NCBI GenBank assembly: GCA_002205965.3
Contig: NADL03000176.1
Span: forward strand, 1-64,000
Source of the DNA: Kappaphycus alvarezii
Taxonomy: Eukaryota; Rhodophyta; Florideophyceae; Gigartinales; Solieriaceae
DNA length: 64,000 nt
Reading direction: 5' to 3'
The notes beneath the pieces are model-generated. The model searched no databases, was not told where the DNA came from, and was given only the letters and a program-made list of their open reading frames with translations. Both the position numbers and the translations under genes were made by a program. Shown here piece after piece: positions 46,628 to 59,700 of the stretch. How positions within the stretch are numbered: position 1 is the first letter of the stretch; every line of letters starts with the position of its first letter.

Positions 46628-47428
46628 CGCGGTCGATAACGCGAGTTATCAGAAGTCGTAAGACTGAACCCGATTCCGGTGGGAATCACGGTGTACCAGC
46701 CGAGTCGGTCCGTTGCAGTGGCCCTTTTGCGCGCCGGCGGGACAGAGACGCTCCTCGCTTGAACGACCGATTACGTACGCGAAACACCATCGCCCGTGTC
46801 GGAGAGGGAACGACTGTCTTCTAATTCCTTACTCTGGTAGCATACCGGTACTAGTGTTCTGCACTTGTACTTGTGTACCTGCTGGCTTTACTTCTGTTGA
46901 GGTATAGATACGTGCTGTGCACGGAAGGACGAGGCTCATTGGTGACCTTGAGTGCTTTCACACGAGTACGACGGAAGTCAAGCAACACAGTCCGGAAGGA
47001 AACGCGCCTGAGTTAGTACGGAAAGACTGTGATTGTGGTAAGACGCCCTTTGCTGCGGGGACCTTTCGGGGTAGTGGCTGAAAATTCCTGGCCGTCTACA
47101 GGTAAAGTCGCTGTGCTTACTCGTGGCACACGGATTGCGCTCAAAGTTGAAAGACCAGCACTGGCCGATATACAGGGGTAGCGCCCTAAGGCACAAATAA
47201 AGAGGTGGTAAAGAGGTAAAGAGGAGGAAAACTAAAGAGGTAAAGAGTTGGAAATTAAACACCACGTGTCTTTGAGTAAACGCTGCAAACTTCTTATAGG
47301 GAAAGGCTTGCCGTGACAAGCGACTATCGGTCGCCGGCTTGGGATACCGAACAGAGGACTTTGCATACTCACTGCATACGTGGTAATAGAGGTTTCAGAT
47401 ACAAAGGGTCTTGGATAAAGACGTAGTC

Positions 47429-50400
47429 ATGGACGATCGCGGAGGCGGAGTTCGAATTGAAAAGCTCACCAACAATAATTTCCATGTTTGGAAGCAGAAG
47501 GTGCAGCTTCTTCTCGCCCTCCGGGAGCTTGATGACTACATTGTGGATGATCCGCCTGAGGAATCGGATGATAGGGCTCTCAAATCATGGACTCGGGCCG
47601 ACCGCAAAGCACGGGCGCTCATCGGGTTGTCCCTTTCTGATGAGCACCTTGAGCATGTGCGCACTGCGGCAACTGCAAAGGAGATGTGGACTATTATTCT
47701 CAACACGTTTGAAAGGCACACACTCCTCAATAAGCTTGCGGCTCGACGCCGGTTTTACACCGCGGCTATGGACGGTAACGAGAGAGTTTTGCAGTATGTT
47801 AACCGTGTGACGCAGCTAGCAGCGACCCTGAAATCCATGGATGTGACTATTGATGACAAAGAGATAGCCATGGCTGTGCTTAATGGATTGCCACCTCGGT
47901 TCGACAATCTCATCGTTGCCTTGGATGCGCTCGGCAATGAGGACAGGGTGTTTACTTTGGAATTTGTGAAGAGCCGGTTGTTGCAGGAAGAGGAGCGTGC
48001 TCAAATGAGGAGTCAAAAGGGACAAAATCCAATGCTGCGCTCATATCCAATGCCCGTCCGAATGACTACGGAGGTAATGCTAGACAGCTGCACTGTACGA
48101 ACTGCGGTCATTGGTCACACCGCGGACAGATGCTGGGGCAAAGATGTGAACGGTAGGCGCCCGGAAGCTCCAAGGGGCTATCGTGCATCCGGTTCTCGTA
48201 GTGGCAGAGCATCTAATAATCATCGAAACGAGAAAATCGCCCGAGAGAGATCAGCAGGCGTTCGTAGGTGCAAATGTATTTGATTCGACTGATTCTCATC
48301 CTTCAGCTGATAGTGGGGACAGCATAGTTGAGATGAAATTGTTTGCCTCATGTCACGAATTAAACAGGCCGGATTTCGGCCGGAACTTCCTCCTGGTACG
48401 CAGATTCGCATGTACTTCCCATATGACTTACGATAGGAGTGTTTTCACGTTATACCGAATTCTCTGCAGCTCAGTCGAAATGGGAACTAAAGCCCGGGCT
48501 AAGATTGCTGGGCGAGGTGACGTGGAGCTCACATACTAGTAGATGGTTCTCGAAAGCGGTGCATTCTGCGAGATGTTGTCCACGTTCCTAGTTTCGAATA
48601 TTCTCTCATCTCTGTAGGCAAAGCGGACATAGAAGGGATCAAAACTGTATTTGAGAACAAATCTTTGCAGATGACTAAGAATGGGAGAGTTGTAGCAACT
48701 GGAAAAATGCTGTGCAATAGCCTTCTTTATGCTATCGACATAGTCCAGAAGATACCAATGATACCTTGTACTCTGCGAAAGTCACCACACTCTCGACATG
48801 GCACGAGAGAATGGCTCATGTAAGCAAGCAGGGCATTGCATCTATGGTAAGGAACAATGTTGTGGACGGCGTGCAGATCAGTGGCTCGAATACATCCGAA
48901 ATATGCACTCATGCGTTCATGGAAAGGCTCATCGTTCTGCAGTGCCGAAGAACGCACGACTGGTAGAGCTGAAGCGATGTTAGACCTTGTTCACAGTGAC
49001 GTGTGTGGACCTATGGAGGTTTCTTCTGTTGGAGGGCACGCTACTTTGTGACCTTCACGGACGATCACTCTTCCTGGGTTACCGTCTACATGATGCAGCG
49101 AAAGTCAGAGGTCTTTGATAAATATAAACTGTTCCAAGCTCGTAGCGAAGCCCATACTGGGCGTCGCATTGGCATTCTTCGTTCAGATCGAGGGGAGAAT
49201 ATATGTCCACTGCATTCAAGGACTACCTTGCCGAGCGCGGCACAAAACATGAGCTTAGTGCAGTGGAGTCACCTGAACAGAATGGTGTTTCAGAGCGGCT
49301 GAACCGAACACTGATGGATCTGGTTCGGTCATGCTACATGCAAAGAGTCTGCCAAAACAGTTCTGGGCCGAAGCTCTGGCGACTGCTGTATACATCCGAA
49401 ACAGAGTTACAACTCGGCACTTCCAAGCCACACGACCCCGCATCATATATGGTACGGTCGCAAGCCCAATTTGTCGCACCTTCGTACGTTCGGAAGCAAA
49501 TGTTGGTACACCGTCCCGGCAAGTCAGTTGAGTAAGCTTGACAACCGAGCACGGGAAGCAATTATGCTTGGATATGCGGAAGCCAGCAAAGCTTACAAAC
49601 TGTGGGATCCTGAATTACACAAGGTAGTTGTTTCCAGAGATGTCAGATTCAGTGAGAGCGAAACCTGCCAGTCTGAAATAAATGAGAAAGAATCAGATGA
49701 GTATCTCGCAATGAGCTCCGATGAGGATCTTGTAAGTCTCGGCGTTGAACAGGATGGTCAAGTCCGGCTTCCTACACCAGACACAGCCGAAATAACTGCA
49801 TCTTCGAGACAAGATATTCAGGGACAAGGAATGACCAGGCTAATGTTGGAAACGACCCAACGGTCGCCGAAAACGTAGGTACAGATAACGAAATCCCTGA
49901 CCCCCTGAGGTGTCTGTAGCTCCTCGGAGATCTGAAAGGATTCGAAGAGCCCCAAATGCTTGGTGGAGATCAAACATATCCTTGACACCTAATGACACGG
50001 CTCTCGTTACAAATGTTGTCAACATCTCGTACCGACACGCGGCGACAGGACCGGACGCAGACTTTTGGAAGTCCGCCATCGAGTCCGAGCGAGACTCGAT
50101 CTTCGGAACAAAACATGGAAGTTAGTCCCACGTTTGGAGGCCTCAAACATTCTGACTCCAAAATGGGTGTTTGCAATAAAAGATGCCCAGGACTCCAACG
50201 GAGGCTTTTCCGAAAATCGAAGGCGCGTCTTGTCGCTCGTGGTTTCCAACAGGTGAAAGGGGTAGATTATAATGAGACGTACGCCCCTGTCGTGAAGCTC
50301 ACGTCAATTCGGGTGCTTTTGGCACTTGTCGCACATCAGGACCTGGAGCTGCATCAAATGGACGTTAAGACGGCATTTCTGAACGGTGAGGTGGAGGAGG

Positions 50401-51638
50401 ACGTGTACATGGAACAGCCTGATGGATTTAAGGACGCCTCGAAACCAAATCATGTCTGCAAATTTCTGAAGGCCTTGTATGGTTTGAAACAGGCACATAG
50501 GCGGTGGCACCAGAAAATCGATGATTTTCTTGTTGATGGGCTCAAATTCAAAAGTGGCACTAATGATCCCTGTGTTTATGTAAAATTTGACCCGACCTCC
50601 GACTCAATCATGATTATCCTCCTGTATGTTGATGACTTGCTGCTTGCAGGAAACAACATGGAGGCGATTGCATGGATGAAGGGGAGCTGAACCGCCGTTT
50701 TGAAATGAAAGATTTGGGCGAAGCGAGAATGGTTGTTGGGCTTGAAATTTCTCGCCGGAGATCCGAACGATCCTTGTGTTTATCCCAGCCACGGTTTGTA
50801 GACAGCGTTTAGAGCGATTTGGAATGCAGAATTGTAGACCTGTTCCAACTCCTATGAATCTAAACACTGACGAGTTGAACGTGGATCGGTCGGTAGATAC
50901 GGGTAGTGATGCTCGGACAGATGCTCCATACAGGAGCGCCATTGGAGCTCTCATGTATTTGTCTGTTGGAACACGACCTGATATATCTTATGCGGTGGCA
51001 AACTTGCACGTTTCTGCGAAGAACCAAGAGAGAAGCATTGGTTAGCAGTAAAAAGAGTGTTAAGGTATCTCGCTGGGACCAAAGATTTAGGTCTTGTGTT
51101 CCGAGGGAATGCTGATCTGGGCTTGTCTGCATACTGTGACTCGGATTGGGCCGGAGATGTGTCCGATCGCAAATCGACGAGTGGTTTCGTGTTTCGCATG
51201 GCTGGAAGTGGGGTAAGTTGGTGCTCGCGAAAGCAAACGGTTGTCGCAGCTTCGTCATGTGAGGCCGAATACATTTCGTTAACTGCAGCAAGTAAAGAAG
51301 CAATATGGCTGAGACGTGTCGTTCGGGACATCCTTGAAACCTGGACATCGCTGGGCATGAAAGCACTTGGAATTGATCATGCTACTACAATATACAGCGA
51401 TAACCAGGGGGCTATGGAGCTCGCTCGAAACGAGAGCACCAACAGACGCAACAAGCACATTGATATTGCATACCACTTTGTAAGAGATGCAGTTGTGCGT
51501 AAAGAGGTGGACTTGGTGTACGTGCCAACAACTGAAAATGTTGCTGACGCTTTGACAAAACCACTAGGGCGAGTTCAGATGACAAAACTTGTTAGACTGA
51601 TTGTGATGGGTAGTAAGGGGGAGCATAAATTAATGTAA
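47429..51638 (+). pseudogene. Family C gag-pol (fossil)
   Basis: An ATG at 47429 opens MDDRGGGVRIEKL, a Gag related to family B (LEHVRTAATAKEMW, AMAVLNGLPPRFDNLIVALDALG). Further on are a knuckle region, the integrase stretches FTDDHSSW and LRSDRG, reverse transcriptase (VKTAFLNGEVEEDVYMEQP, LYVDDLLLAG) and RNase H (YCDSDWAGD, SSCEAEYISL, YSDNQGAMELA, RRNKHIDIAYHFVRD). The stop is at about 51638. Protease is poorly preserved. There are about ten breaks, spread over the whole region, which fits an older copy. Confidence 0.88.
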
Positions 51639-51650
51639 AAACAATGTGAT

Positions 51651-52897
51651 CGAGGGGAGTGTTGAAAAAGGATAGAATGCATGCGATCCCATGGTTTTTA
51701 GTTGCCACCTGGACACGTGTACACTTGTAGCATGAAAAGCGAGTTGCACCCTTCTTCTGTGTGTACACCTATGACACGTGTAAAATGGGCCAAATCGAAA
51801 GTTGCCTGGGACGAAAGCCCATTTTCGGGCAACTCAAAATCACGGCGCATTTTGCCATTTTTCAAACCACTTGGTATTCTGCCCTCTGATTGGCTGCTAG
51901 ATACGCCTCCATACCACTCACATCGCTCCAAGTGGCGATCTGAGCTGATCATTGTGGAGCATTCTGACACTTGGCATGTTATGGTTGGTTGATGGTTTGT
52001 CTCTATTCTAGGCTCAAAGTACTGTACCAATGTGTCATACGTGTACTGTCTCCTATGTGGCATACGTGTACTGTCTCCTCTCTGTCGTACGTGTACAGTA
52101 TTATAGGTGTCGTACGTGTACAAGTAAACAGTGGTTTCTATATTTATCCTATAGTTGCCTGGACTGGCTGCATACAGTTTACACTATACTCATTATACTG
52201 GCTGCGTACAAATCACTCTTGCACAAGTATGCAGCCAAAGTATGTTGATGCAGCCACGTTGCTTTTACAGTATTGCACGTATAGCACGTAAGGCTTAATT
52301 CACGTTGAACGGCCTGCATGAGATTTACGTACTGTTACGTAACAAGTGAGACAAGCCCGCCAAAAATTGTTTTCTACTTTATGATATTTAAGTTCCCGCC
52401 TTAAGTTCCCGCCTTTGGGTTCTGTTACAGGCCGAGAGATTACAGTTGCGTTGGCGGGTCACGTAAGGCATAATTCACGGGTTGACTGTTTTAGTGTACG
52501 TTTACGTAACAGAACATGCATGGCTAGCATGCACGTAATGTTACTTACGTTTTGAATATCGGTAATTATGAATTTCCCGCGCATGCAAATCAGGGATTCT
52601 GAGGCATCTCGGCTTGGGTAGGCTATAGGATCAACAAAGATAGTACTGCAAATGTAGATTTTGCTACTTTCATTTTGCTTTCACGAAGCCGAAGTGAGTA
52701 CCGGCAAACAGTATATAGTTGTAGTCTAATAGCTCATCCAAGTAAAGAAGAGGTACGGACTTGCCTTTGATTTCAACACCAACCTCACCCTTGCCGTTCT
52801 ATCTCCTTTCTGTTTCTTTTATCCATCTACACTCTTTCCCTACTTCCCTTTTCATTCTCTCTCCTCATCCCTCATCATCCCCTGTTCCTTTCATTCA
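51651..52897 (+). repeat. Polypurine tract and 3' LTR of element C
   Basis: CGAGGGGAG (51651-51659) precedes the LTR that begins TGTTGAAAAAGG at 51660 and ends TTTCATTCA at 52897. It repeats the features of the 5' LTR, including the four TACGTGTA motifs (about 52035-52125). Confidence 0.92.
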
Positions 52898-53021
52898 GGA
52901 GCCGCATCAGTGATCACATTGTCAAGCTCTCGAAATGCCAGGAGATATTCGATTTTCTGCTTCCAGGTATGAAGTTAGAGTCACTAAGTTTTTCAATTTT
53001 AAAGACGCCTGAGCCGTCCAT

Positions 53022-53984
53022 CTTTCCCTTAACAGGATTAAGAGATAAAGAAAGTACAAGGCAAAACAGCAACCCAAAGTTGCAAATACCAGACCTCAAT
53101 GGTCTCAGGAGAAGTGTGTGTACAGAGCTTGAGTGCTCAAACTGCAGGAAGTCGGACTTCCGGGCCCCTGGTTAGACTCTCCAGGTGAGACACGGTTTCT
53201 GCGATTGACTAACCTTCCCTTGCGTGAATCAAGGTCCAGCGCAGCGCACCAACACTCTATGTGAAGGATCACTAGGAGTCGGACTCCCGGCCCCCGGTTA
53301 GACTCTCCGGTAAGACGCGGTTTCAGCTGCCTCTCCCACCTGTGCGAGTACCACAGGCAGGTGCAAATGATCCCTACGAGACGTCCCAAGGAGGCTACTA
53401 ACACCGGCGAGTGTTCACCCTTAAAGCCAAGCCAGTCTCTTGCAGGAAATTGCGCGGCCAGTTGGATGCTCCCAGTCACTGTGCAGTACGCTACGACACC
53501 CTGTCCAGCAAACAAGTTTCGCTTACTACCTGGTTTCACAACCGTCACCGTTATCTGCCCAAGAGGACCGGTGGGAGCAGCACGTCAACAAGTTTGCCGT
53601 TAGTTCAAGTCGCCAAGCTCACGTCCACGGAGTTACCCGCTTCAACCGTCGTCGCACAGTTTGCACTAGTGGAATTCTATGGTACGATGGCACTCCACAC
53701 CCGTTACTCAAGGCACTGTTCCCAAAAGGGTTCAGCCGTAGTGCAGCGATTCACCGATAGCCAAGACCACCAGGAGGTCGCACCAACTGAATTGAAATCA
53801 AGATACCAAGCAACCAACAACTAGAGAAAGCAACACACAAGCACACAACAAGAATCGCTTTCAAACCGAACAGCGCCCAAAGCGCAAAAGAAATCAACAG
53901 CTCGCAGCGCCCAACGCGCAGAAGGAGAACAAAAGAGCTGGAGACAACAGCAGACCAAACAAAAAAAATGCAGCAATTAGAGTC
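53022..53984 (-). repeat. Leader of A4 with one minisatellite unit
   Basis: This corresponds to the A leader. It contains the imperfect duplication (about 53150-53315) and one 114-bp repeat unit (53669-53772), the lowest number among the A copies. No gene can be supported in it; open frames on the opposite strand follow the repeat. Confidence 0.85.
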
Positions 53985-54821
53985 CTGGGCCATAACCTGT
54001 TAAACAAATGGATTTTGGGAAGTGTTGGGAAAGAATTCGGAATGTTGGTCAAGGATTTGGAAGTGGTGCCGAGTCTAGCTGGTTTACTTTCAATCGCCCG
54101 AAGGCAGAGTATATATGCTACTTCATAGTGCTTCATCCAAAGTCACTTTCACGTCACCGCTAACTCGTTCAACATCCGAGATTACAAACTAACCAATCAT
54201 CAAATGCCTAATAACATCAAGAAGTGGCGGAAGCATAACATCCAATCACAGCTTACCCCGCGTAAACAATTTGTACGTGCATCTGTACGTACACATTACA
54301 ACAAAGCACAAACATCACGTAATAAAAATCTACCAATAATATCACTTTCCGCTCGTACAGAAATCTCCCGCCAAGGTAAATATCGTAACCTCTTGACCTC
54401 TCTCGATAATTCATAATTTATCGAATTATCTCGAGAGCACATATCACAAACGCCACCATGTAATTTCCCGCCGGAAGTACTGTACACCTCACGAGAGGTA
54501 ACAGAAACTGCTTCCACCATTCCCACGAGACAGTGACAGCACTGTGCAGTGCACTGTAATATTCACGTACGCACATCTTGGAATATACTGTACAAGTCAT
54601 GAGTACAGTAGAATGTTACTGTACTGGATGTAGTAACGTACAGTAGAATATGTCCCACTGTAATGGTACAGTAATGTAAGCAATATCAACAGTGCCCATA
54701 CATCCAGTTCCAGTGCACACCAGACATTACAGTAGGTTTCCAACACGTGCGCATCCAGCATACTGTATCAAAGCGGTCCTACTTTATGTCCCGTTCTCAC
54801 CATTACAGTATGCTTCCAACA
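53985..54821 (-). repeat. Primer-binding site and 5' LTR of A4
   Basis: The initiator-tRNA type site (53985-53997) abuts an LTR of 824 bp (53998-54821). By eye this LTR carries a number of small differences from 39929-40757, unlike the A2 pair. The flank after 54821 is B leader sequence (CTATGACCC), not GTTAT. Confidence 0.88.
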
Positions 54822-55200
54822 CTATGACCCTTAGAATTGATGTGATCGTAGAATGTCTGTGCGCTATTGCAGCTAATATCACAGAGCTTGCAGTACCTCT
54901 TGTTCCTCGGCGGAACTCTTCGTTTAGCCTTTAGTTCCTTCTTGCAACTCGATCGCGAGGGCTTTAGCTTTCTTTGCCGAGAGGCGTTGAACTTTCTTTA
55001 TTGGCTTATCCAGAGGTACTGACTTACGAGGGATCCTATACCTTTCCCCTAGACGAGGGAAGCGCGAGCGTCTTTGGGCGGCGGTCCTTCTGGCTCGAGT
55101 ACTTCGATCATTCCACACTGTCCTCCCCACAGATGGCAAAGTCCTTACTGTCGCAGCCCTGGGCACTCGGCGGCACCAGAGCTAATTCCGAGTCTAGCAC
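54822..55200 (-). pseudogene. Zinc-finger leader ORF of family B, B4 copy (partial, broken)
   Basis: The B4 leader resumes inside this ORF, so the part for finger 1 and the basic N-terminal region is present, and the end is cut by the A4 LTR. Homology to 8530-8930 of B1 is plain. The copy is not open throughout. Confidence 0.7.
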
Positions 55201-55437
55201 AACCCCGCAAAAGCAGGCACAAAAGTGGAAGTGATCGTCAGTAACAGCTTTTGGGATTATGAGTCTTTAAGAACCAACCAAAAGGTGCAAAGAGAATCAC
55301 TTCGATGTGCAAAGAAATGGAATTATTCAAATAGCTTACCGGAACGAGTAGACATAATCAAGAGACCGAGATAGACAAGAAAACAATGCAGCAACACACG
55401 GCGACTTACGGGGTTCAGAGAAAAAGACTGCGTTGAA

Positions 55438-56747
55438 CTGGGCCCATAACCTAATGGGAATCGGGGAGGGTGAAGGACTTTGCTGGACGGATGAAGTTGC
55501 GGGCTTGGCTACCCAGAATTTACTCGGAACTCTAAAATCCTGGCCTTAAGTACAACCTACAACTACTTTCTAACTCACTGCGTCCACTAACAGAATCCCA
55601 CAAACTATTGCCATTTGAGCGGATTTCAAGATCTTGGCCCGGTAATAACCAGTCATTAGGGGCAAATTTGGAACTGCTTCCAAAGTTGACAAGTTTGTGT
55701 AAATAGGTTGGCCCAATACACACATCAATACAGTACCTTATTTTGCAGACTTACCGGAACCGAATTCCCTTGTGCCAAAATAACGGACTCAATCCGTCAT
55801 ACGTATAATAGAATCACATAACGGATTTTGGATGCAGTCAGTCCAATCTTCATCATAATTACGAACCTCATACATATGATGGAATCACATAACTGATTTT
55901 TGGATGCAGTTGTACAAACCAATATCATAACTACAAACCACATACGTATGATGGAATCACATAACTGATTCTTGAATGCAGTTGTACAAACCAATATCAT
56001 AACTAGAAACCACATACGTATGATGGAATCACATAACTGATTTTTTGGATGCAGTTGTACAAACCAATATCATAACTAGAAACCTCATACATATGATGAA
56101 ATCGCATAACCGATTATTGGATGCAGCTGGATCAAACCCGTAATCATAACTAGAATCCTCATACATAATATAAAATCAAATACCTCTTTCTAGCAGTCAT
56201 GACAGTATTGCCATAATTGATTCCTACTGTACAAACTCAGGTATAGTAAGGAGTACAGTACTTGGTATATTACGATGTACAGTGCGAAGTACAGTTCCTC
56301 ATTTGGCACTAGTACAGTACGTGTACAACACTGCGAAAAAGGTTTCTACTTTAGCTGTACCACGTGTACATCACATACACAACTGCCACACGTACACGTG
56401 TACATAGCTTTCCTCAGCATATCTCTCATACAGTATACTCATCATCCACTTATAGTACCCAACCCTACGTAAAATCACCCCATAAAAACATTTTGCCCTC
56501 TAAATCGCTGATCTCTCAAATCGTACTTTCGTCCCTGGGAACTTTGGTTTTTTTCGGAATGCCTTAGGGCCACCCTTCATTCAACACGTGTGCATGTGTA
56601 CACGTGGAACATGCCTCATCCCTCTTATGATATTTGGCACCGATGTGGGGTCATGTGATCGTCTTGCCAAATCAACAACACCTCATGCCTCTCATGAGGT
56701 TTGGCAGCGATGTGGGGTCATGTGATCGTCTTGCCAAATCAACAACA
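55438..56747 (-). repeat. Primer-binding site of B4 and family B LTR 4 (shared by B4 and B5)
   Basis: The primer site (minus-strand GGTTATGGGCCCAG) is at 55438-55451 and the LTR at 55452-56747 (1,296 bp). About five minisatellite units (55799-56165) and the duplicated tip are present. Sequence 55201-55437 is B leader without a further gene. Confidence 0.87.
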
Positions 56748-56766
56748 CCCCCCTCGATTACATGAC

Positions 56767-59700
56767 CTAAGCATCGTGCAGCTCTCCGAGGCCTAGAGAT
56801 TTTATGCATTTTATGAATAGAATGCGACCAAGAGGCTTGGTGAGTATATCTGCTGGCATATCTGTAGAAGGTACGTGAAACAGTGAAACAATCTTTCGAG
56901 TCACAGCATCTCGGACAAAATGATATGATATGTCAATGTGCTTATTTCGCCTGTTCACTCCTTCGTTACCCGCAAACGCTATTGTACCAGCATTATCACA
57001 CCCGATTGTAACTGTGCTGTCTTTCGACTTTCCCAGTGCGTCTGCAAGAAGGCACCTGAGCAAGCTGCCTCTTTGCAAGCCTCACACAGTGCAATATACT
57101 CCGCTTCGCATGTGGATTTCGCAACGACCGTTTGTGTCCTAGACGACCAACTAATAGCTCCCCCACACAGTTTGAACACATATCCACTGGTGGACTTTCT
57201 CGAGTCCAAGCAACCACCCCAGTCTGCATCGCTGAAGCCCTCTAGAGTTTGCACTGGGAGATTCCATCTAGAACTACACCTAGTGAGAGAGTTCCTTTGA
57301 TATATCTCAGAACTCTTTTGGCTGCTTGCCAGTGGTCCTCGCGAGGGTTCTCACAGTGTTGGGACAGTTTTCCACCACATATGCAAGATCTGGACGTGAC
57401 CATACCATAAGAAACATTAAGCAGCCAATGATCTGTCGAAATGGTACATCGCAATACGGGCTAGTTGACGTCTCAGGGTGTAATCCTTGTTCCATCGGAG
57501 TCCGCACGGGATTACAACTGGCCATACCAAAACGTTTCAAAATGGACTTGACATACTCTGTATGCGAGATATAGATCCGTCTAGGGACCCTTTTTCTACT
57601 TATTTCAAGCCCAATGCACTTTTTGGCCTCGCCTAAATCTTTCATCTCAAATCTCTTGTTCAGTTCACCTTTCATCCAGGTCACGGCTTTCATCCACATA
57701 TAGGGCAATCAGCATAACGCCTTTTTCTGATATGTTTGTATATAGACAGGCGTCACTTCTCGTAGTCTTGAAGCCAAGCGTGTGAATAAGGAAATCGTCA
57801 ATCTTTTTGTGCCATTGTCGACTCGCTTGCTTAAGACCATAGATAGCCTTGAGAAGTTTGCAAACATGATTGGGCCTGGAAGAGTCAACGATATCTTCAG
57901 GCTGCTCCATATAAATATCCTCTTTAAGTCACCGCTCAGAAAGGCCGTGACCACGTCCATTGATGAGCTCTAAATCGAAGTGGGCTACAATCGCCAACAA
58001 CAATCGAATCGTTGTAAATTGATCACCGGCGCAAAAGTCTCTGAGTAGCCAATCCCCTCAATTTGTTGAAAGCCCGCACAACCAGGCGACCTTTTCCCTT
58101 TTGAGTCAACGTGCCGTTATCGTCCGGCATGTCCTTTACAGTAAGTACCCAGCGAGAAGTTAGAATATTGGCACCTTCCGATCGTGGCACTAGTGCCCAG
58201 GTTTTGTTTTGCGTTGGGACTCTAGCTCATTATCAATCGCTTTCTGCCAGAACTGTGGTTGTGGTCCACCCATCGCCTCTTTAAAGGAGTTCGGTATGTT
58301 GATGTCGCCACAGGAAGGTGTGAATAAGCTGGTTCCCACCAGGCCTGTCCACCACTGTCGGGGTGGGCGTCGTGAACGAGTGGAGCGGCGAGGTTCCATA
58401 TCTCCGGGACCAGCATCTTGCTCACCACTCACTTCTTCTGATTGCAAAGTCTCATTAGTTGAGTCGGGCTCAATACCTTGACTTTGAAAGTTCTCAACCT
58501 CCGCCGGTGACCCTGCTTCAATGCCATGTTCATTATCACCATCAGATAATTTAGACTCAATTTCGTCAGTATCGGTCGCCTCCACTGGGTCAACGTCTAC
58601 GTCATTATTATCGGAAAAATGTTCATCGTAAGAGCAAGCCCCTGGTCTCGACTCATTGAACTGCACATCCCTGGAATAGTAATGCGATGTAAGTTGTCAT
58701 CCTAAGTTTTGTAGGCCTTAGTTCCCGGCGGATACCCAACAAACATTCCCGTTGTTGCGCGGTCGTCAAGTTTACGCACCTCATTACCAGGCACCTTGTA
58801 CCAGCATTGACATCCAAACACACGTAGGTGAGATACATCTGGCCTTTTCTTCATCCATAGGTGAAATGGAGTAACGAGACCACCCAAAGCTCTTGTCTTG
58901 ACACGATTGCGAACGTAAACTGCGTTATCCAGAGCTTCAGCCCAAGAGCTTTCGGAACCTTCATATGGGACAGCATAGACCTGACGAGATCAATCAGGGT
59001 ACGATTGAGCCGTTCTGCCACACCATTCTGTTCAGGTGTGTATGCAGCGGTCGTTTGATGAACAGTTCCTTGTGACGATAGAAAGGATTGGAACTCTGAA
59101 GAGAGATACTCTCCACCACGATCAGATCGAAGCGCTTTCACGCGTTGAGCAGTGTGTGTGAAGGCATATTGGGCAACTTCTGATAAAAATGGAATGTTTC
59201 ATCTTTACTCTTCATCGGAATAGACAACACTCCAGTTTGAGTGGTCATCGATAAAAGTGACAAAGTATCTAGCACCACCTACTGACTGTACTTGGAGGGG
59301 ACCGCAGACGTCCGAATGGACCAAGTCTAGCAAATGTTTGGCCCTGCCTCCAGAGCGCTGTTTAGGAATCACAGCACGAGTTGCTTTTCCTAACACACAC
59401 GCATCACATGTCACAGATTCACAGTCAGAAGATGAGCTAGCGTCTCTTGTTATATCTGAAGAGGAGATATGAAGTCCACTTACCACGTTCTTACGAGCCA
59501 TGGACAATATCCCTTGAGTGTGAACGTGGGCCAATCTTTCATGCCATGTCTTCAAAGAGGCTTTGTGCGCCGAATGAACCTCGTTACATGTGTCAAGCAC
59601 ATACAGCTCTCCTCGACTTGTGGCAGTAGCCACGATGCAGTCACTCCTCTTCACAGTGCACTTGTCACGAACGAACTCAACGTCCAATCCATTATCGACC

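Larger units (their letters stand above)
44644..52897 (+). mobile_element. Copia-type LTR retrotransposon, family C (complete in structure, old)
   Basis: The LTRs are 44644-45876 (1,233 bp) and 51660-52897 (1,238 bp), both TGTTG...TTCA-type. There is an initiator-tRNA primer site directly after the first, a 1.5-kb leader, gag-pol and a polypurine tract (CGAGGGGAG, 51651-51659). It lies in A4 gag, with GGAGC at 52898-52902 and a slightly altered copy at 44638-44643 as target duplication. The LTRs differ by a scatter of small changes, clearly more than the A2 pair. The coding region has about ten or more breaks. Confidence 0.93.
40768..53021 (-). pseudogene. Family A gag-pol, copy A4 (fossil, split by C)
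   Basis: The stop is at 40768 and the gag ATG at 53019-53021; element C separates the first part of gag (52898-53021) from the rest. A 1,015-codon open stretch (40768-43815) spans the end of protease, integrase (WHARLAHV, DLVHSDVHG, FIDDHSRF, FDNGGEY), reverse transcriptase (YVDDLLIA) and RNase H (YVDSDYAGD, SSTEAEY, YADNQGS), ending LRQLSQ. This is the longest unbroken coding stretch in the window. Only very few breaks occur besides C. Confidence 0.92.
39929..54821 (-). mobile_element. Copia-type LTR retrotransposon, family A, copy A4 (split by element C)
   Basis: The parts are 39929-44643 and 52898-54821, about 6.6 kb. It has 3' LTR 39929-40757, polypurine tract, gag-pol, the C insertion in gag, leader with one minisatellite unit, primer site (53985-53997) and 5' LTR 53998-54821. 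The left flank is GTTAT in B gag, the right flank is a B leader site, so the flanks do not match. The copy was probably made by recombination between two A insertions in different B units. The coding part is well preserved. Confidence 0.9.
36373..56747 (-). mobile_element. Copia-type LTR retrotransposon, family B, unit B4 (split by A4 and C)
   Basis: The fourth array unit has coding sequence at 36392-39928 and resumes at 54822 within its leader, then has primer site 55438-55451 and LTR 4 (55452-56747). About 0.8 kb of B sequence (start of gag and part of the leader) is not present between the two A4 LTRs, so A4 does not sit between matching duplications. The unit is broken in many places. Confidence 0.84.

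Noticed and set aside
46423-46824. A 133-codon sense ORF in the C leader
   Set aside because: It has no recognisable domain, is arginine-rich in a GC-rich leader, overlaps the segment related to the A leader repeat, and only one C copy is available.
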